This document shows, piece after piece, positions 1 through 9,532 of a stretch of 64,000 nt of DNA. Below the pieces are notes generated by a model. The model had not been told where the DNA came from and did not search any database. It saw only the letters and a program-made list of their open reading frames with translations. Origin of the DNA: Pararhizobium arenae (GTDB lineage: Bacteria > Pseudomonadota > Alphaproteobacteria > Rhizobiales > Rhizobiaceae). Numbering within the stretch: position 1 is the stretch's first letter; the number at the start of each line of letters is the position of its first letter. The stretch lies in assembly GCF_001931685.1 (NCBI RefSeq), contig NZ_MOOY01000003.1, forward strand, positions 412,419-476,418. Direction: 5' to 3'. Both the position numbers and the translations under genes were made by a program.

Positions 1-9
1 ACCGAGACC

Positions 10-2955
10 GTGACGCGGCGCCTTGAGGATATCGCGGCATCGCCTATCCGCCCCATGAGCCAGTCCGATGCGAAATTGGTTCTTTCGGATCTCAAGGATA
101 TGGGCAAGGCGGAGCCTGCTCTTGGCGCAGCGCTCTCCTCGAACGCAGCGCTTCGTGACTTTCTTGTCGCTGCCTTCTCGCTCTCTCCCTATCTCCGTGA
201 TGGAGCAGTCGCGCGCCCGGCGATGGTGGCCGACATGCTGAAGACGCCGCTCGACACCTACCTCCGCAAGCGCATCGACACGGCCCGTGATGCATGGCGA
301 AGCGACGTGCAGGGCAAGGCGCTTCCCGATGCCGAGATCATGGCGCGGCTCAGGGTTGCCAAGCGGGAAATGGCTTTCTGTCTCGCGCTTGCCGATCTGG
401 CCAAGCTGATGGACGGGCGGGAAACCACACGCCGGCTTTCCGAATTTGCCGGTGCCGCTGTTTCGGCGACCGTCGATCACCTATTGCTGAGTGCCGGCGA
501 GGCCGGCAACCTTCACGTTTCCAATCCGGAACAGCCAAGCGAAGGTTCCGGTGTCGTGGTGCTCGGCATGGGCAAGCTCGGCGCCTTCGAACTCAACTAT
601 TCCTCAGACATCGATCTCGTGGTTTTCTACGAGCCTGACGCCTCCTTGATCGCGGATGCTTCAGAGGCTCCCGAAACGTTTGGCCGCCTGCTGCGGCGCC
701 TCATCCGCATCCTGCAGGAACGCACCGGTGACGGCTATGTGTTTCGCACCGATCTCAGGCTTCGCCCCGATCCCGGCGCAACGCCACTGGCGATCCCAGT
801 TGAAGCCGCGATGCTCTACTATGAGGGGCGCGGGCAGAACTGGGAGCGGGCGGCCTTCATCAAGGCTAGACCCGTGGCCGGCGATCTGAAGGCAGGCGAG
901 AACTTCCTTCGGGAACTGACCCCCTTCGTTTTCCGCAAATATCTCGATTACGCGGCGATTGCGGACATTCATTCCATCAAGCGACAGATCCATGCCCATA
1001 AAGGGCATGGCGAGATCGCGGTGAAGGGCCACAATATCAAGCTCGGTCGCGGCGGTATCCGCGAGATCGAGTTTTTCGTCCAGACGCAGCAGTTGATTGC
1101 CGGCGGACGCATGACCGACCTGCGGCAGCGCGCGACGGAGCCCATGCTGGAGCAACTGGCGAAGGCCAACTGGATCGATGAGGAAACTGCGGCCGAATTG
1201 ACGGAGGCCTACTGGTTCCTGCGCGATGTCGAACATCGCTTGCAGATGGTCCGCGACGAGCAAACCCATGTCCTGCCGACGACCGAAGCGGAGCTGAAGC
1301 GTATCGCCTATATGCTGGGCTTTGCCGATACGACCTCTTTTTCCCAGCGGCTTTCCACTGTCTTGAAGACGGTGGAACGGCGTTACGCGCAGCTTTTCGA
1401 ACAGGAGGCCCGGCTTTCCGGCGATGCCGGCAACCTCGTCTTTACCGGCCAGAAGGACGATCCCGATACGCTGGAAACCTTGAAAACGCTGGGCTTCGAA
1501 CGGCCGCAGGATATCTCGCGCATCATCCGCACTTGGCATTACGGTCGTTATCGCGCCACGCAATCCGTCGAGGCGCGGGAACGGTTGACGGAGTTGACGC
1601 CGGAGCTTCTGCGCGTCTTCGGCCAGAACAAGCGGGCCGACGAGGCGCTGCTTAGGTTCGATCAGTTCATCTCCGGTCTGCCGGCGGGCATTCAGCTGTT
1701 CTCGCTGCTCGGCAACAATCCCGGCCTGCTCTCGCTGATCGTCAATATCATGTCGACCGCGCCGCGACTGGCGGGCATCATTGCCGGGCGCCCACATGTG
1801 TTCGACGGCATGCTCGACCCGCGCCTGCTGGCGGAACCGCCGACGCGCAGTTATCTCTCCGAACGGATCGGAGCCTTCGTCTCCGGGGCACGCCACTACG
1901 AGGAAATTCTCGATCGGCTTCGCATCATCGCCGCCGAACAACGGTTCCTGATCGGCATACGCCTGCTGACGGGCGTGATAACCGGGGCCCAGGCCGGCCA
2001 TGCCTTCACCGACCTTGCCGATCTGATCATCGCCGCGGCACTGGATGCGGTGCTCGCTGAAGTGCGCTCCGTTCACGGCGATTACAAGGGTGGACGCGTT
2101 GCGATCGTCGGCATGGGCAAGCTCGGCAGTTGGGAACTGACGGCTGGTTCCGATGTCGATCTCATCCTGCTCTATGACTACGATTCCGAAACGCTGGAAT
2201 CAGACGGCGCCAAGCCGCTGGATGCCATGCGATACTTCACCCGGATCACGCAGCGGCTGATTGCAGCGCTTTCGGCGCCCACGGCAGAAGGCGTTCTCTA
2301 CGAAGTCGATATGCGTTTGAGGCCGTCGGGCAACAAGGGACCGGTCGCAACCCGCATCCAAGCCTTTGCAAAATATCAGCGCGGCGAAGCCTGGACCTGG
2401 GAGCATATGGCCCTGACCCGGGCGCGGCCGCTCTGTGGCGATGCAAGCCTGATGGCCGAAGCGCAGGAAATTTTCCGTGAGGTGCTGGGGCAAAAGCGAG
2501 ATATCGGGAAGGTCACGGCTGATGTTGCCGAGATGCGCGGGCTGATCGACAAGGAGAAGCCGCCGAGCGATCTCTGGGATTTCAAGCTCATTCCCGGCGG
2601 CTTGGTGGATATCGAGTTCATCGCGCAATATCTGGCGCTTATCGCGCCCGCGCGCGGTGTTGCGCCCTTGCCCGCCGGCACACCGACGGTCGATGCCCTG
2701 AAGGTGCTCGGCCCGCAATTGATGGAGCCTGCGAACCTCGATACGGTGTTGGAAGCGCTCGATCTGTTTACGGAGCTTTCGCAGATGGTGCGGCTCTGCA
2801 TCGAGGGCGACTTCGAGTTCAAGGATGCGCCGTCGGGCCTTGTCGATCTGCTGTGCCGGGCGGCGGATGCGCCTGATCTCAAGGTTCTGGAGGCAGATAT
2901 CCGCCGGCTCTCCAAAGCCGTGCGCCGGATTTTTCAAAGCGTCGTAAAGGCCTGA
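10..2955 (+). CDS. glnE: Bifunctional glutamine synthetase adenylyltransferase/adenylyl-removing enzyme
   Basis: GlnE adds and removes AMP on glutamine synthetase, tuning ammonium assimilation under PII control in the cytoplasm. Two nucleotidyltransferase domains are visible: the first carries GMGKLGAFELNYSSDIDLV near residue 187 (deadenylylation half), the second GMGKLGSWELTAGSDVDLI near residue 701 (adenylylation half), each followed by an arginine-rich RLRP segment and a helical domain. The 981 residues match the full family length. The start is a GTG, but the frame is open to base 1, so the true start may lie just outside the window. It ends 3 bases from the convergent histidine kinase, with no terminator between. 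Confidence 0.95.
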   Translation: MTRRLEDIAASPIRPMSQSDAKLVLSDLKDMGKAEPALGAALSSNAALRDFLVAAFSLSPYLRDGAVARPAMVADMLKTPLDTYLRKRIDTARDAWRSDVQGKALPDAEIMARLRVAKREMAFCLALADLAKLMDGRETTRRLSEFAGAAVSATVDHLLLSAGEAGNLHVSNPEQPSEGSGVVVLGMGKLGAFELNYSSDIDLVVFYEPDASLIADASEAPETFGRLLRRLIRILQERTGDGYVFRTDLRLRPDPGATPLAIPVEAAMLYYEGRGQNWERAAFIKARPVAGDLKAGENFLRELTPFVFRKYLDYAAIADIHSIKRQIHAHKGHGEIAVKGHNIKLGRGGIREIEFFVQTQQLIAGGRMTDLRQRATEPMLEQLAKANWIDEETAAELTEAYWFLRDVEHRLQMVRDEQTHVLPTTEAELKRIAYMLGFADTTSFSQRLSTVLKTVERRYAQLFEQEARLSGDAGNLVFTGQKDDPDTLETLKTLGFERPQDISRIIRTWHYGRYRATQSVEARERLTELTPELLRVFGQNKRADEALLRFDQFISGLPAGIQLFSLLGNNPGLLSLIVNIMSTAPRLAGIIAGRPHVFDGMLDPRLLAEPPTRSYLSERIGAFVSGARHYEEILDRLRIIAAEQRFLIGIRLLTGVITGAQAGHAFTDLADLIIAAALDAVLAEVRSVHGDYKGGRVAIVGMGKLGSWELTAGSDVDLILLYDYDSETLESDGAKPLDAMRYFTRITQRLIAALSAPTAEGVLYEVDMRLRPSGNKGPVATRIQAFAKYQRGEAWTWEHMALTRARPLCGDASLMAEAQEIFREVLGQKRDIGKVTADVAEMRGLIDKEKPPSDLWDFKLIPGGLVDIEFIAQYLALIAPARGVAPLPAGTPTVDALKVLGPQLMEPANLDTVLEALDLFTELSQMVRLCIEGDFEFKDAPSGLVDLLCRAADAPDLKVLEADIRRLSKAVRRIFQSVVKA

Positions 2956-2957
2956 GA

Positions 2958-5279
2958 TTACGCGTCGCAGTTGGGAATGCGCACGCAGATGATGGTGCCG
3001 ACCTTCTCCTGCGAATAGATCTTCATGGCGCCGCCATGCAGCAGCGTCAGGGACCGGGAGATGGCAAGGCCCAGACCTGAGCCGCCCTTGCTCTTCGCAT
3101 ATTGGCTCTGAACCTGCTCGAAGGGCTGGCCGATCTTCTGCAAAGCGCTTTTGGGGATGCCGATACCGGTATCGGCGATCGTCAAGGTTACCGCCCCTCC
3201 CACCTTCTTGGCGCGAAGGGAAATCTTTCCGCCCTCATTGGTGAATTTCACGGCGTTGGAGAGCAGGTTCAACAGCACCTGCTTCATGGCTCGGCGATCG
3301 GCGACGATCGTTAGGCCGGAGGAAATCTGCTGATCGACGCAGATGTTCTTTTGCTCGGCCGGGATTGTGGTCAGCCGCAGGGTCTCCTCGATCAGCGGTG
3401 CCAGATCGATCGTCTCGCGATTGATCTGCATATGGCCCGCCTCGATCTTCGACATATCGAGAATGTCGTTGATGACGTTCAGCAGATGCTTGCCGCTATC
3501 GTGGATATCGCGGGAATACTCGTCGTATTTTTCAGAGCCCAGTGGCCCGAACATCTGGTGCTGCAGGATCTCCGAGAAGCCCAGAATCGCGTTGAGCGGC
3601 GTGCGCAGCTCATGCGACATATTCGCCAGAAACTCGGACTTCGCCCGGTTGGCTGCCTCGGCGCGCTCCTTTTCCTGAAGATAGTTCGAGTTGGCGACGG
3701 AGAGCTCGGCTTTCTGGCGCTCCAGCGTGATGCGCGATGCCGAGAGGTCGCCGATGGTCGCCATCAGCCGGCGCTCGGATTCGCGCAGCCTGACCTGATG
3801 GCGTTTCAGAAGGGTAATGTCCGTGCCGACGGAAACGAGGCCACCGTCGCGGGTGCGACGCTCGTTGATCTGCAGCCAGCGTTGATCCGCAAGCTGCACT
3901 TCGAAGGTCTGCGAGTGGTTGGAATGGTCGGGATCGGCGATGCGACGCTCGATGATCGGGCGGGCCGATGCGTTCATGACCGTCTGACGGTCGGTGCCGG
4001 GAACCAGCACCTCATCCGGAAGGGCGTAAGCCTGCTGGTAGTGGGTATTGCACATGACGAGACGCTGATGCTTGTCCCAGAGCACGAACGCTTCGGAAGT
4101 ACACTCGATCGCGACTGCGAGGCGTTGATCCGCTTCGGCGTAGCGCTGGGCAAGCCGGTGCTGCTCGGTCACATCCATGGCGATGCCGATCAGATGCACG
4201 CGGCCGGATGCCGTGCGCATGACCTGGGCACGGGCGCGCAGCCAGACATAGTGGCCGGCGGCGTGCCGCATGCGAAAGACCTGATCGATCTGCGGCGTGT
4301 CGCCCTTCGCGATGGCGCGGGCCACCTTGTAGATGCCGTTGTCATCGGGGTGCATCAGGCGTGCCGCGTCACCGAAGGAAAGCACGCTTGTATTCGGTGC
4401 CATTCCGAGCATCTCGTACATGGAGCGCGACCAGAACAGGCGCCGGTTCGGCAGATCGAAATCCCACAGGCCGCAACGACCGCGAGACAGCGCGGTTTCG
4501 ACCCGCAGATTCGACTCCGCGAAAATCTGGTCGGCATCGCGCGCCCGCTTGGCCTGGATGTAGTAGGCGTAGAGCACGACCAGCAGGATGGCCGAGATGC
4601 CGGCAAAAAGCGTGACATTCAGCGAAACTTCGTCGCGCCACATTTTCTCTATGGCCGCCATGGGGGTCGCGACGAGAAGTGTGCCGGTCGTTCCCGGCAC
4701 CTGTACCATCGCGACGATATGAGCGCCGCCGCCGATGAAGGTCTTCACCACCATCGAACGCTCGCCGTAATACTGAAACGCGGCAACCTCGGGCGTGATC
4801 GCCGAAAGCGGGCGCCCTGTGTAAAGCGAGCCGGGCGGTGAGCTGGCAAAGATGCGGCCATCAGCACGCACGGCCAGGATGAAAGCTTCCTTGGCAAGCA
4901 TCTCCGGCGCGATGTGCTCAGCAAGCTTCTGCTCGACATCGACCTTGCGAGCGTCTTTGAAGAGGTCTTCCGCGCCATCTTGCAGGCTGGTGCTGGCCGC
5001 GACGGCGGCAAGCAACGTGCTGTGACGGATGCTTTCCTCCATCCGCGCGTATTCGACCATGATACCGTTCGCCCGGGACATGGCGACGATCATCAGAAAG
5101 GCGATGATCAGGACCGGGATGGACCGCTTGAGCAAAGGCTCCGCGCGTGAGAGGCGCAACGCCGCCGGCTCGGTGAAAATCCGGGCGTGCTGGATGATTT
5201 CCTGCTCAAGAGCCAGAAAATCAGGAAATTTGGGTCGCAGCCGCCCACCGGCCGCGCGTCCCCGCTGCGCTTCCGCCAT
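2958..5279 (-). CDS. pleC: PAS-domain membrane sensor histidine kinase, PleC-like
   Basis: A membrane histidine kinase/phosphatase. Two membrane segments (about residues 50-70 and 220-245) bracket an extracytoplasmic sensor region, followed by two PAS-like domains, a coiled linker, a DHp domain with the H-box FLANMSHELRTPLNAILGFSE (His near residue 554), and a HATPase domain with N box LLNLLSNAVKF, G1 DTGIGIP and G2 KGGSGLGLAIS. There is no receiver domain. The DHp sequence and general layout resemble PleC, which controls DivK/PleD and thereby CtrA in alphaproteobacteria; assignment to PleC rather than another PAS kinase is inference. The start chosen is ATG at 5279; a TTG at 5348 would add 23 residues but lacks a clear ribosome site. 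Confidence 0.75.
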   Translation of the reverse strand: MAEAQRGRAAGGRLRPKFPDFLALEQEIIQHARIFTEPAALRLSRAEPLLKRSIPVLIIAFLMIVAMSRANGIMVEYARMEESIRHSTLLAAVAASTSLQDGAEDLFKDARKVDVEQKLAEHIAPEMLAKEAFILAVRADGRIFASSPPGSLYTGRPLSAITPEVAAFQYYGERSMVVKTFIGGGAHIVAMVQVPGTTGTLLVATPMAAIEKMWRDEVSLNVTLFAGISAILLVVLYAYYIQAKRARDADQIFAESNLRVETALSRGRCGLWDFDLPNRRLFWSRSMYEMLGMAPNTSVLSFGDAARLMHPDDNGIYKVARAIAKGDTPQIDQVFRMRHAAGHYVWLRARAQVMRTASGRVHLIGIAMDVTEQHRLAQRYAEADQRLAVAIECTSEAFVLWDKHQRLVMCNTHYQQAYALPDEVLVPGTDRQTVMNASARPIIERRIADPDHSNHSQTFEVQLADQRWLQINERRTRDGGLVSVGTDITLLKRHQVRLRESERRLMATIGDLSASRITLERQKAELSVANSNYLQEKERAEAANRAKSEFLANMSHELRTPLNAILGFSEILQHQMFGPLGSEKYDEYSRDIHDSGKHLLNVINDILDMSKIEAGHMQINRETIDLAPLIEETLRLTTIPAEQKNICVDQQISSGLTIVADRRAMKQVLLNLLSNAVKFTNEGGKISLRAKKVGGAVTLTIADTGIGIPKSALQKIGQPFEQVQSQYAKSKGGSGLGLAISRSLTLLHGGAMKIYSQEKVGTIICVRIPNCDA

Positions 5280-5485
5280 CTTCGTCAAATCTGTAAACCC
5301 TCGTTTGATTCGTCGCGCCGCTCGCTCGAACCTGTCCCAATGAATCAATTGTGATTCGGGTTGTCCAGAGGAAATCGTAAAACTTTATTAACCAATTATA
5401 ATCATTGGGAAATGGTAGGTTTCATGCGCGAACCGGATGGTGCGCTACTGAATTGTGATTCAAAATCAAATGCTTGAAAACAATG

Positions 5486-5517
5486 CGGCCGAGCGGCTCT
5501 GAAAAGCCGCTCGGCCG
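5486..5517 (-). terminator. Hairpin downstream of pepN
   Basis: A perfect 12-13 bp inverted repeat (GGCCGAGCGGCT and its complement) around a short loop lies about 45 bases past the pepN stop. On the minus strand it is followed by a loose T-rich stretch, so it fits an intrinsic terminator for pepN. Confidence 0.6.
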
Positions 5518-5559
5518 TGCCGCATATTTTGACTCGGAAGGGTTGAATGGCCTTGCCGA

Positions 5560-8208
5560 CTACCCCTTCAGCATGCGTTCGACGATATCGCTGACATCCG
5601 GCGACAGTTTCGAAGCCGCCGCGATTTCGCGAAGCGCGTTACGGGCGTGGTCGGCACGCTGCGATTCGAGCGAGCGCCAAGAACGCATCGATGTCAGGAT
5701 GCGGGCAGCCAATTGCGGGTTTTTCGGATCGATCGCCAGGATGTTCTGGGCCAGGAAATGATAACCTTCGCCATCCAGCCGGTTGAAACCGGTCGGGTTC
5801 GCAAAGGCGAAAGTGCCGAGAAGGGAGCGGACGCGGTTCGGGTTGGAGGCGTTGAAGAGCGGGTCGTCCATCAATGACTTCACGCGCTGCAGCGCGCCAT
5901 CGCCGGGGATGGTCGCCTGGATGGCGAACCACTTGTCGATGACGAGGGCATTGTCTTCGAAGCGGGTCTTGAATTCCGCCAACGCCTCGGACGTCCCGGC
6001 ATCGTGCGGAAAGCGATGCGCAAGGATGGTCAGCGCCTGGCTGAGATCCGTCATGTTGTTGGCTTCGCGGAAGGCCTTGAGAGCGCGGTCCGGCTGGTTT
6101 TCGGCATAGACGAGATAGGAGAGGGCAGTGTTGCGCAGCGCCCGGCGGCCTGCGCTGTCGGCATCCGGCGTGAACGGGCCTGTCACGTTCATCTCGTCGG
6201 CAAGCTGCGCGAAAACGTCCTTGCCGGCCTTTGCGATAGCGGTCATCACCTGCTGGCGGCCCGCATGGATCGCATCCGGATCGTTGTTGCTGCCGATCTC
6301 GCGGGCGATGTCGGCTTCGCTCGGCAGCGACAGCGCCTGGGCCCGGAAGGCCGGCTCCAGCGTGTCGTCGGCTGCGGCTGCAAGCAATGCCTGGATCAAG
6401 GCCGGATCGGACGTTACGGGCTCACCGTTGCGGGCGCTTTCCGTTGCGGCGACAAGGTTCGGGGTCGCAAGCTCGTTCAGGGCCTGCCAACGGGCAAAGA
6501 GATCGCTTTCATAACGGGCGATATGGGAACGGTCGGCAACGGTATGTTCGAAATGCAGGTTGATCGGGGCCGAGAATCCCCGGTTGAGGGACACGACCGG
6601 ACGTGCCGGGATACCTTCGAAGACAACAGTTTGCTTGCGTTCGGTCAGATGCAGAACGTCGCCGGTGACCTCGCCGCCGGACACGGATGTCGGTGCGGCC
6701 TGCGCGCCATCGGGCAGGATCAGGCCGAAGCGCAGGGGAATGTGCATCGGCTCCTTGTTCGGCTGGCCGGGCGTTGCCGGAACCATCTGCTCCAGCGATA
6801 GCGTCAGGGTCTGTTTGGCGGCGTCGTAGTCGGTCGAAACGGTCACCAGCGGCGTGCCGGCCTGGTGGTACCAGAGCGCAAACTGGGTGAGATCGCGGCC
6901 GCTTGCGTCTTCGAAGCAGCGGACGAAATCCTCGATTGTGACGGCTTGGCCGTCATGGCGATCGAAATAGAGGTCCATGCCCTTCTTGAACAGTTCGGCA
7001 CCGAGCAGCGTCGCGATCATGCGTGTGACTTCGCTGCCCTTCTCGTAGACGGTGGTCGTATAGAAGTTGTTGATTTCACGGTATTTCGTCGGACGAACCG
7101 GATGCGCCAGCGGACCGGCGTCCTCCGGAAACTGCTCCGATTTCAGATGACGGACCTCGGCGATGCGCTTGACGGTGCGCGAGCGCATGTCGGCGGAAAA
7201 TTCGTGGTCGCGGTAGACCGTCAGGCCTTCCTTGAGGCACAGCTGGAACCAGTCGCGGCAGGTGATGCGGTTGCCGGTCCAGTTGTGGAAATATTCATGC
7301 GCAATGATCGCTTCGATGTTGGCGTAGTCGGCGTCCGTTGCGGTTTCCGGGTCGGCCAGAACGTATTTGTCGTTGAAGACGTTCAGGCCCTTGTTCTCCA
7401 TGGCACCCATGTTGAAGTCGGAAACGGCGACGATCATGAAGATGTCGAGATCGTATTCGCGGCCGAAAACCTCTTCGTCCCACTTCATCGAGCGCTTCAG
7501 CGCATCCATGGCATAGGCGGCACGCGACTCCTTACCGTGCTCGACGTAGATTTTCAGCGCAACCTCGCGGCCGGACATGGTGGTGAACGTATCTTCGACG
7601 ACGCCGAGATCGCCGGCGACGAGCGCGAACAGGTAGCTCGGCTTCGGATGCGGATCGAACCAGGCGGCGAAGTGGCGGCCATCGCCCATGCCGGCGCCAC
7701 CGAGGAAATTGCCGTTCGAGAGAAGCAGAGGTGCGGTCGCCTTGTCGGCAATGATGTTGACGGTATAGACAGCCAGCACATCCGGGCGATCCGGAAAGTA
7801 AGTGATACGGCGGAAGCCTTCCGCCTCGCATTGCGTGCAGTAGACGTTCTTCGTCCGGTAGAGCCCCATCAGGGTGGTGTTGGCTTCCGGATTGATTTCG
7901 GTGGTGATGGTGATTTCAAACGGCGCTTCGGCCGGCAGGTTGCGGATTGTCAGGCTCTCGTCGGTCGCGTCGTAGTTCGCGGGATCGATCGGTTCCTGAT
8001 CGAAGAGCAGGCCCGTCATCTTGAGCTCGTCGCCATCCAGGACCAGCGGCGCACTGGTATCGACGCCTTCGCGGCGGTGGAAGATCAGTCGGGCCTCGAC
8101 CTTGGTTTCGGTCGGATCAAGTTCAAAGGTGAGGTCCACACGTTCCAGGACGAAATCGGTCGGCTTGTAGTTTTCGAGATGAGTGATTTCGCCGGTGTCT
8201 GTGCGCAT
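5560..8208 (-). CDS. pepN: Aminopeptidase N (M1 family zinc metallopeptidase)
   Basis: PepN removes N-terminal residues from peptides in late cytoplasmic protein breakdown. The M1 exopeptidase motif GAMENKG is near residue 270 and the zinc site HEYFHNW near residue 303, with the third ligand Glu in LKEGLT about 19 residues after the second His; the proton-donor Tyr region follows (FYTTTVYEKGSEV). At 882 residues it has the full length of the bacterial PepN subfamily, including the long helical C-terminal domain. The start is supported by GGAAG about 7 bases upstream. It is transcribed away from the EamA transporter gene across a 379-base gap and ends in a strong hairpin. Confidence 0.95.
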   Translation of the reverse strand: MRTDTGEITHLENYKPTDFVLERVDLTFELDPTETKVEARLIFHRREGVDTSAPLVLDGDELKMTGLLFDQEPIDPANYDATDESLTIRNLPAEAPFEITITTEINPEANTTLMGLYRTKNVYCTQCEAEGFRRITYFPDRPDVLAVYTVNIIADKATAPLLLSNGNFLGGAGMGDGRHFAAWFDPHPKPSYLFALVAGDLGVVEDTFTTMSGREVALKIYVEHGKESRAAYAMDALKRSMKWDEEVFGREYDLDIFMIVAVSDFNMGAMENKGLNVFNDKYVLADPETATDADYANIEAIIAHEYFHNWTGNRITCRDWFQLCLKEGLTVYRDHEFSADMRSRTVKRIAEVRHLKSEQFPEDAGPLAHPVRPTKYREINNFYTTTVYEKGSEVTRMIATLLGAELFKKGMDLYFDRHDGQAVTIEDFVRCFEDASGRDLTQFALWYHQAGTPLVTVSTDYDAAKQTLTLSLEQMVPATPGQPNKEPMHIPLRFGLILPDGAQAAPTSVSGGEVTGDVLHLTERKQTVVFEGIPARPVVSLNRGFSAPINLHFEHTVADRSHIARYESDLFARWQALNELATPNLVAATESARNGEPVTSDPALIQALLAAAADDTLEPAFRAQALSLPSEADIAREIGSNNDPDAIHAGRQQVMTAIAKAGKDVFAQLADEMNVTGPFTPDADSAGRRALRNTALSYLVYAENQPDRALKAFREANNMTDLSQALTILAHRFPHDAGTSEALAEFKTRFEDNALVIDKWFAIQATIPGDGALQRVKSLMDDPLFNASNPNRVRSLLGTFAFANPTGFNRLDGEGYHFLAQNILAIDPKNPQLAARILTSMRSWRSLESQRADHARNALREIAAASKLSPDVSDIVERMLKG

Positions 8209-8587
8209 CGTATCTTCCGTATTGGTCTGCCACGCGTCTGGGCGCGCGGCGTCGCCTGAGATCTGTTTTCAGAGGCCTTGGGCGGGCCATCCTTCGCTCG
8301 ACACGGGACGTTGTGCCCGATGTCTGTGAGAGACTTACGAAATTCGCCCTAACAATACTTAAATCCGTGGATCATTTCGGCACACTTACGGTAAATTTAC
8401 CGATCCATGGCGGTGCAGAGTAGGGGATAGACGGCGCGACATCAAATATTTCAGTCCCACATCACGAGAATTGATCCCTCATTTCCGGGCACCGCGTTAG
8501 GATCGCGGTAATCATGCGGATTCGTCCGTATCTCGAGACCTCCCCAAAAGCCTTGCGCTTGCCGCATACCCTCAGACCGAGCATGTC
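8209..8587. other. Divergent intergenic region pepN / EamA transporter
   Basis: No coding potential was recognised in these 379 bases. It must hold the promoters of both divergent genes. The only clear element is a short perfect palindrome at 8389-8402. Confidence 0.6.
8389..8402. promoter_or_regulatory. Palindrome, possible operator
   Basis: CGGTAAATTTACCG is a perfect 14-base palindrome in the gap between divergent pepN and the EamA transporter, about 180 bases from either start. It looks like a binding site for a dimeric regulator, but I cannot name one. Confidence 0.3.
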
Positions 8588-9526
8588 ATGGACGAAGAAC
8601 ACCCCCATCCGCTGAAGGGAATATCCCTCAAGGTTATGTCCGTGGTCGTTTTCGTTGCCATGGCGACGCTGATAAAGGCCGCAGGCGAGGGGATCGTGAC
8701 CGGCCAGATCACGTTCTATCGCTCGGCCTTCGCGATGGTGCCGATCCTTTGTTATCTGGCTTTTACCGGAAACCTGCGCACGGCCTTTTACACAAAGGAG
8801 GTCTGGGGCCATCTCGCCCGAGGTTTTATCGGTATCGTCTCGATGAGTTTCGGCTTCTACGGTCTGGTGCATTTGCCTCTGCCGGAGGCCATCGCCATCG
8901 GATATGCGATGCCGCTTCTCGCCGTCGTGTTCGCGGCCGTGTTTCTCAAGGAGACCGTTCGGATCTATCGCTGGACGGCCGTTCTGGTGGGGCTTGTGGG
9001 CGTGATGATCATCACATGGCCGCGCCTGACGCTGCTGGACGAAGGCGGGTTTGGCGGCTCGGAGGCCCTGGGCGCGCTGTCCGTGCTGATGTCGGCCACG
9101 CTCGGCGCTGTCGCGATGGTTCTGGTGCGCAAGCTGGTGGTAAAAGAGAAGACGCATACGATCGTGCTGTATTTCTCGCTGTCCGCGTCCTGCTTTTCGT
9201 TGCTGACCCTGCCGCTCGGCTGGGAGCCTCTGTCCTGGAACGCCTTCCTGCTGTTGATGGCGGCCGGCTTCTGCGGCGGCATCGCGCAGCTTCTGTTGAC
9301 CCAGAGTTACCGCTACGCCGATATGTCGACGATCGCGCCGTTCGAATACACCTCGATCCTGCTCGGCATCGTGATTGGCTATCTCCTGTTCGATGACGTG
9401 CCTACAACGACGATGCTGATCGGCACGACGATCGTCGTGGGCGCCGGTATCTTCATCATCTGGCGGGAACACCGTCTCGGCCTCGAGCGCCGTGGTGCGC
9501 GCAAACACGTAACCCCGCAGGGGTAA
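8588..9526 (+). CDS. EamA/DMT-superfamily transporter (RhaT-like)
   Basis: A 312-residue inner-membrane permease of the drug/metabolite transporter superfamily. About ten hydrophobic helices fall into two EamA repeats of five (roughly residues 15-145 and 155-295), with short charged loops such as the RKLVVKEKTHT linker between halves. Family members export amino acids, nucleobases or other small metabolites; the substrate cannot be told from sequence. The start follows a poor ribosome site, so initiation a few codons downstream is possible. It is monocistronic, divergent from pepN and convergent with the MFS gene, with only 6 bases between stops. Confidence 0.85.
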   Translation: MDEEHPHPLKGISLKVMSVVVFVAMATLIKAAGEGIVTGQITFYRSAFAMVPILCYLAFTGNLRTAFYTKEVWGHLARGFIGIVSMSFGFYGLVHLPLPEAIAIGYAMPLLAVVFAAVFLKETVRIYRWTAVLVGLVGVMIITWPRLTLLDEGGFGGSEALGALSVLMSATLGAVAMVLVRKLVVKEKTHTIVLYFSLSASCFSLLTLPLGWEPLSWNAFLLLMAAGFCGGIAQLLLTQSYRYADMSTIAPFEYTSILLGIVIGYLLFDDVPTTTMLIGTTIVVGAGIFIIWREHRLGLERRGARKHVTPQG

Positions 9527-9532
9527 GCCGGT

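Noticed and set aside
661-2076. 471-codon open frame opposite glnE
   Set aside because: Antisense of the conserved GlnE domains; composition atypical.
5388-5401. TTAACCAATTATAA as a CtrA half-site before the PleC-like kinase gene
   Set aside because: Only one half-site fits; the second half (TAAT) does not match the N7 consensus.
6865-8259. 464-codon open frame opposite pepN
   Set aside because: Antisense shadow of the zinc peptidase core; no start signals.
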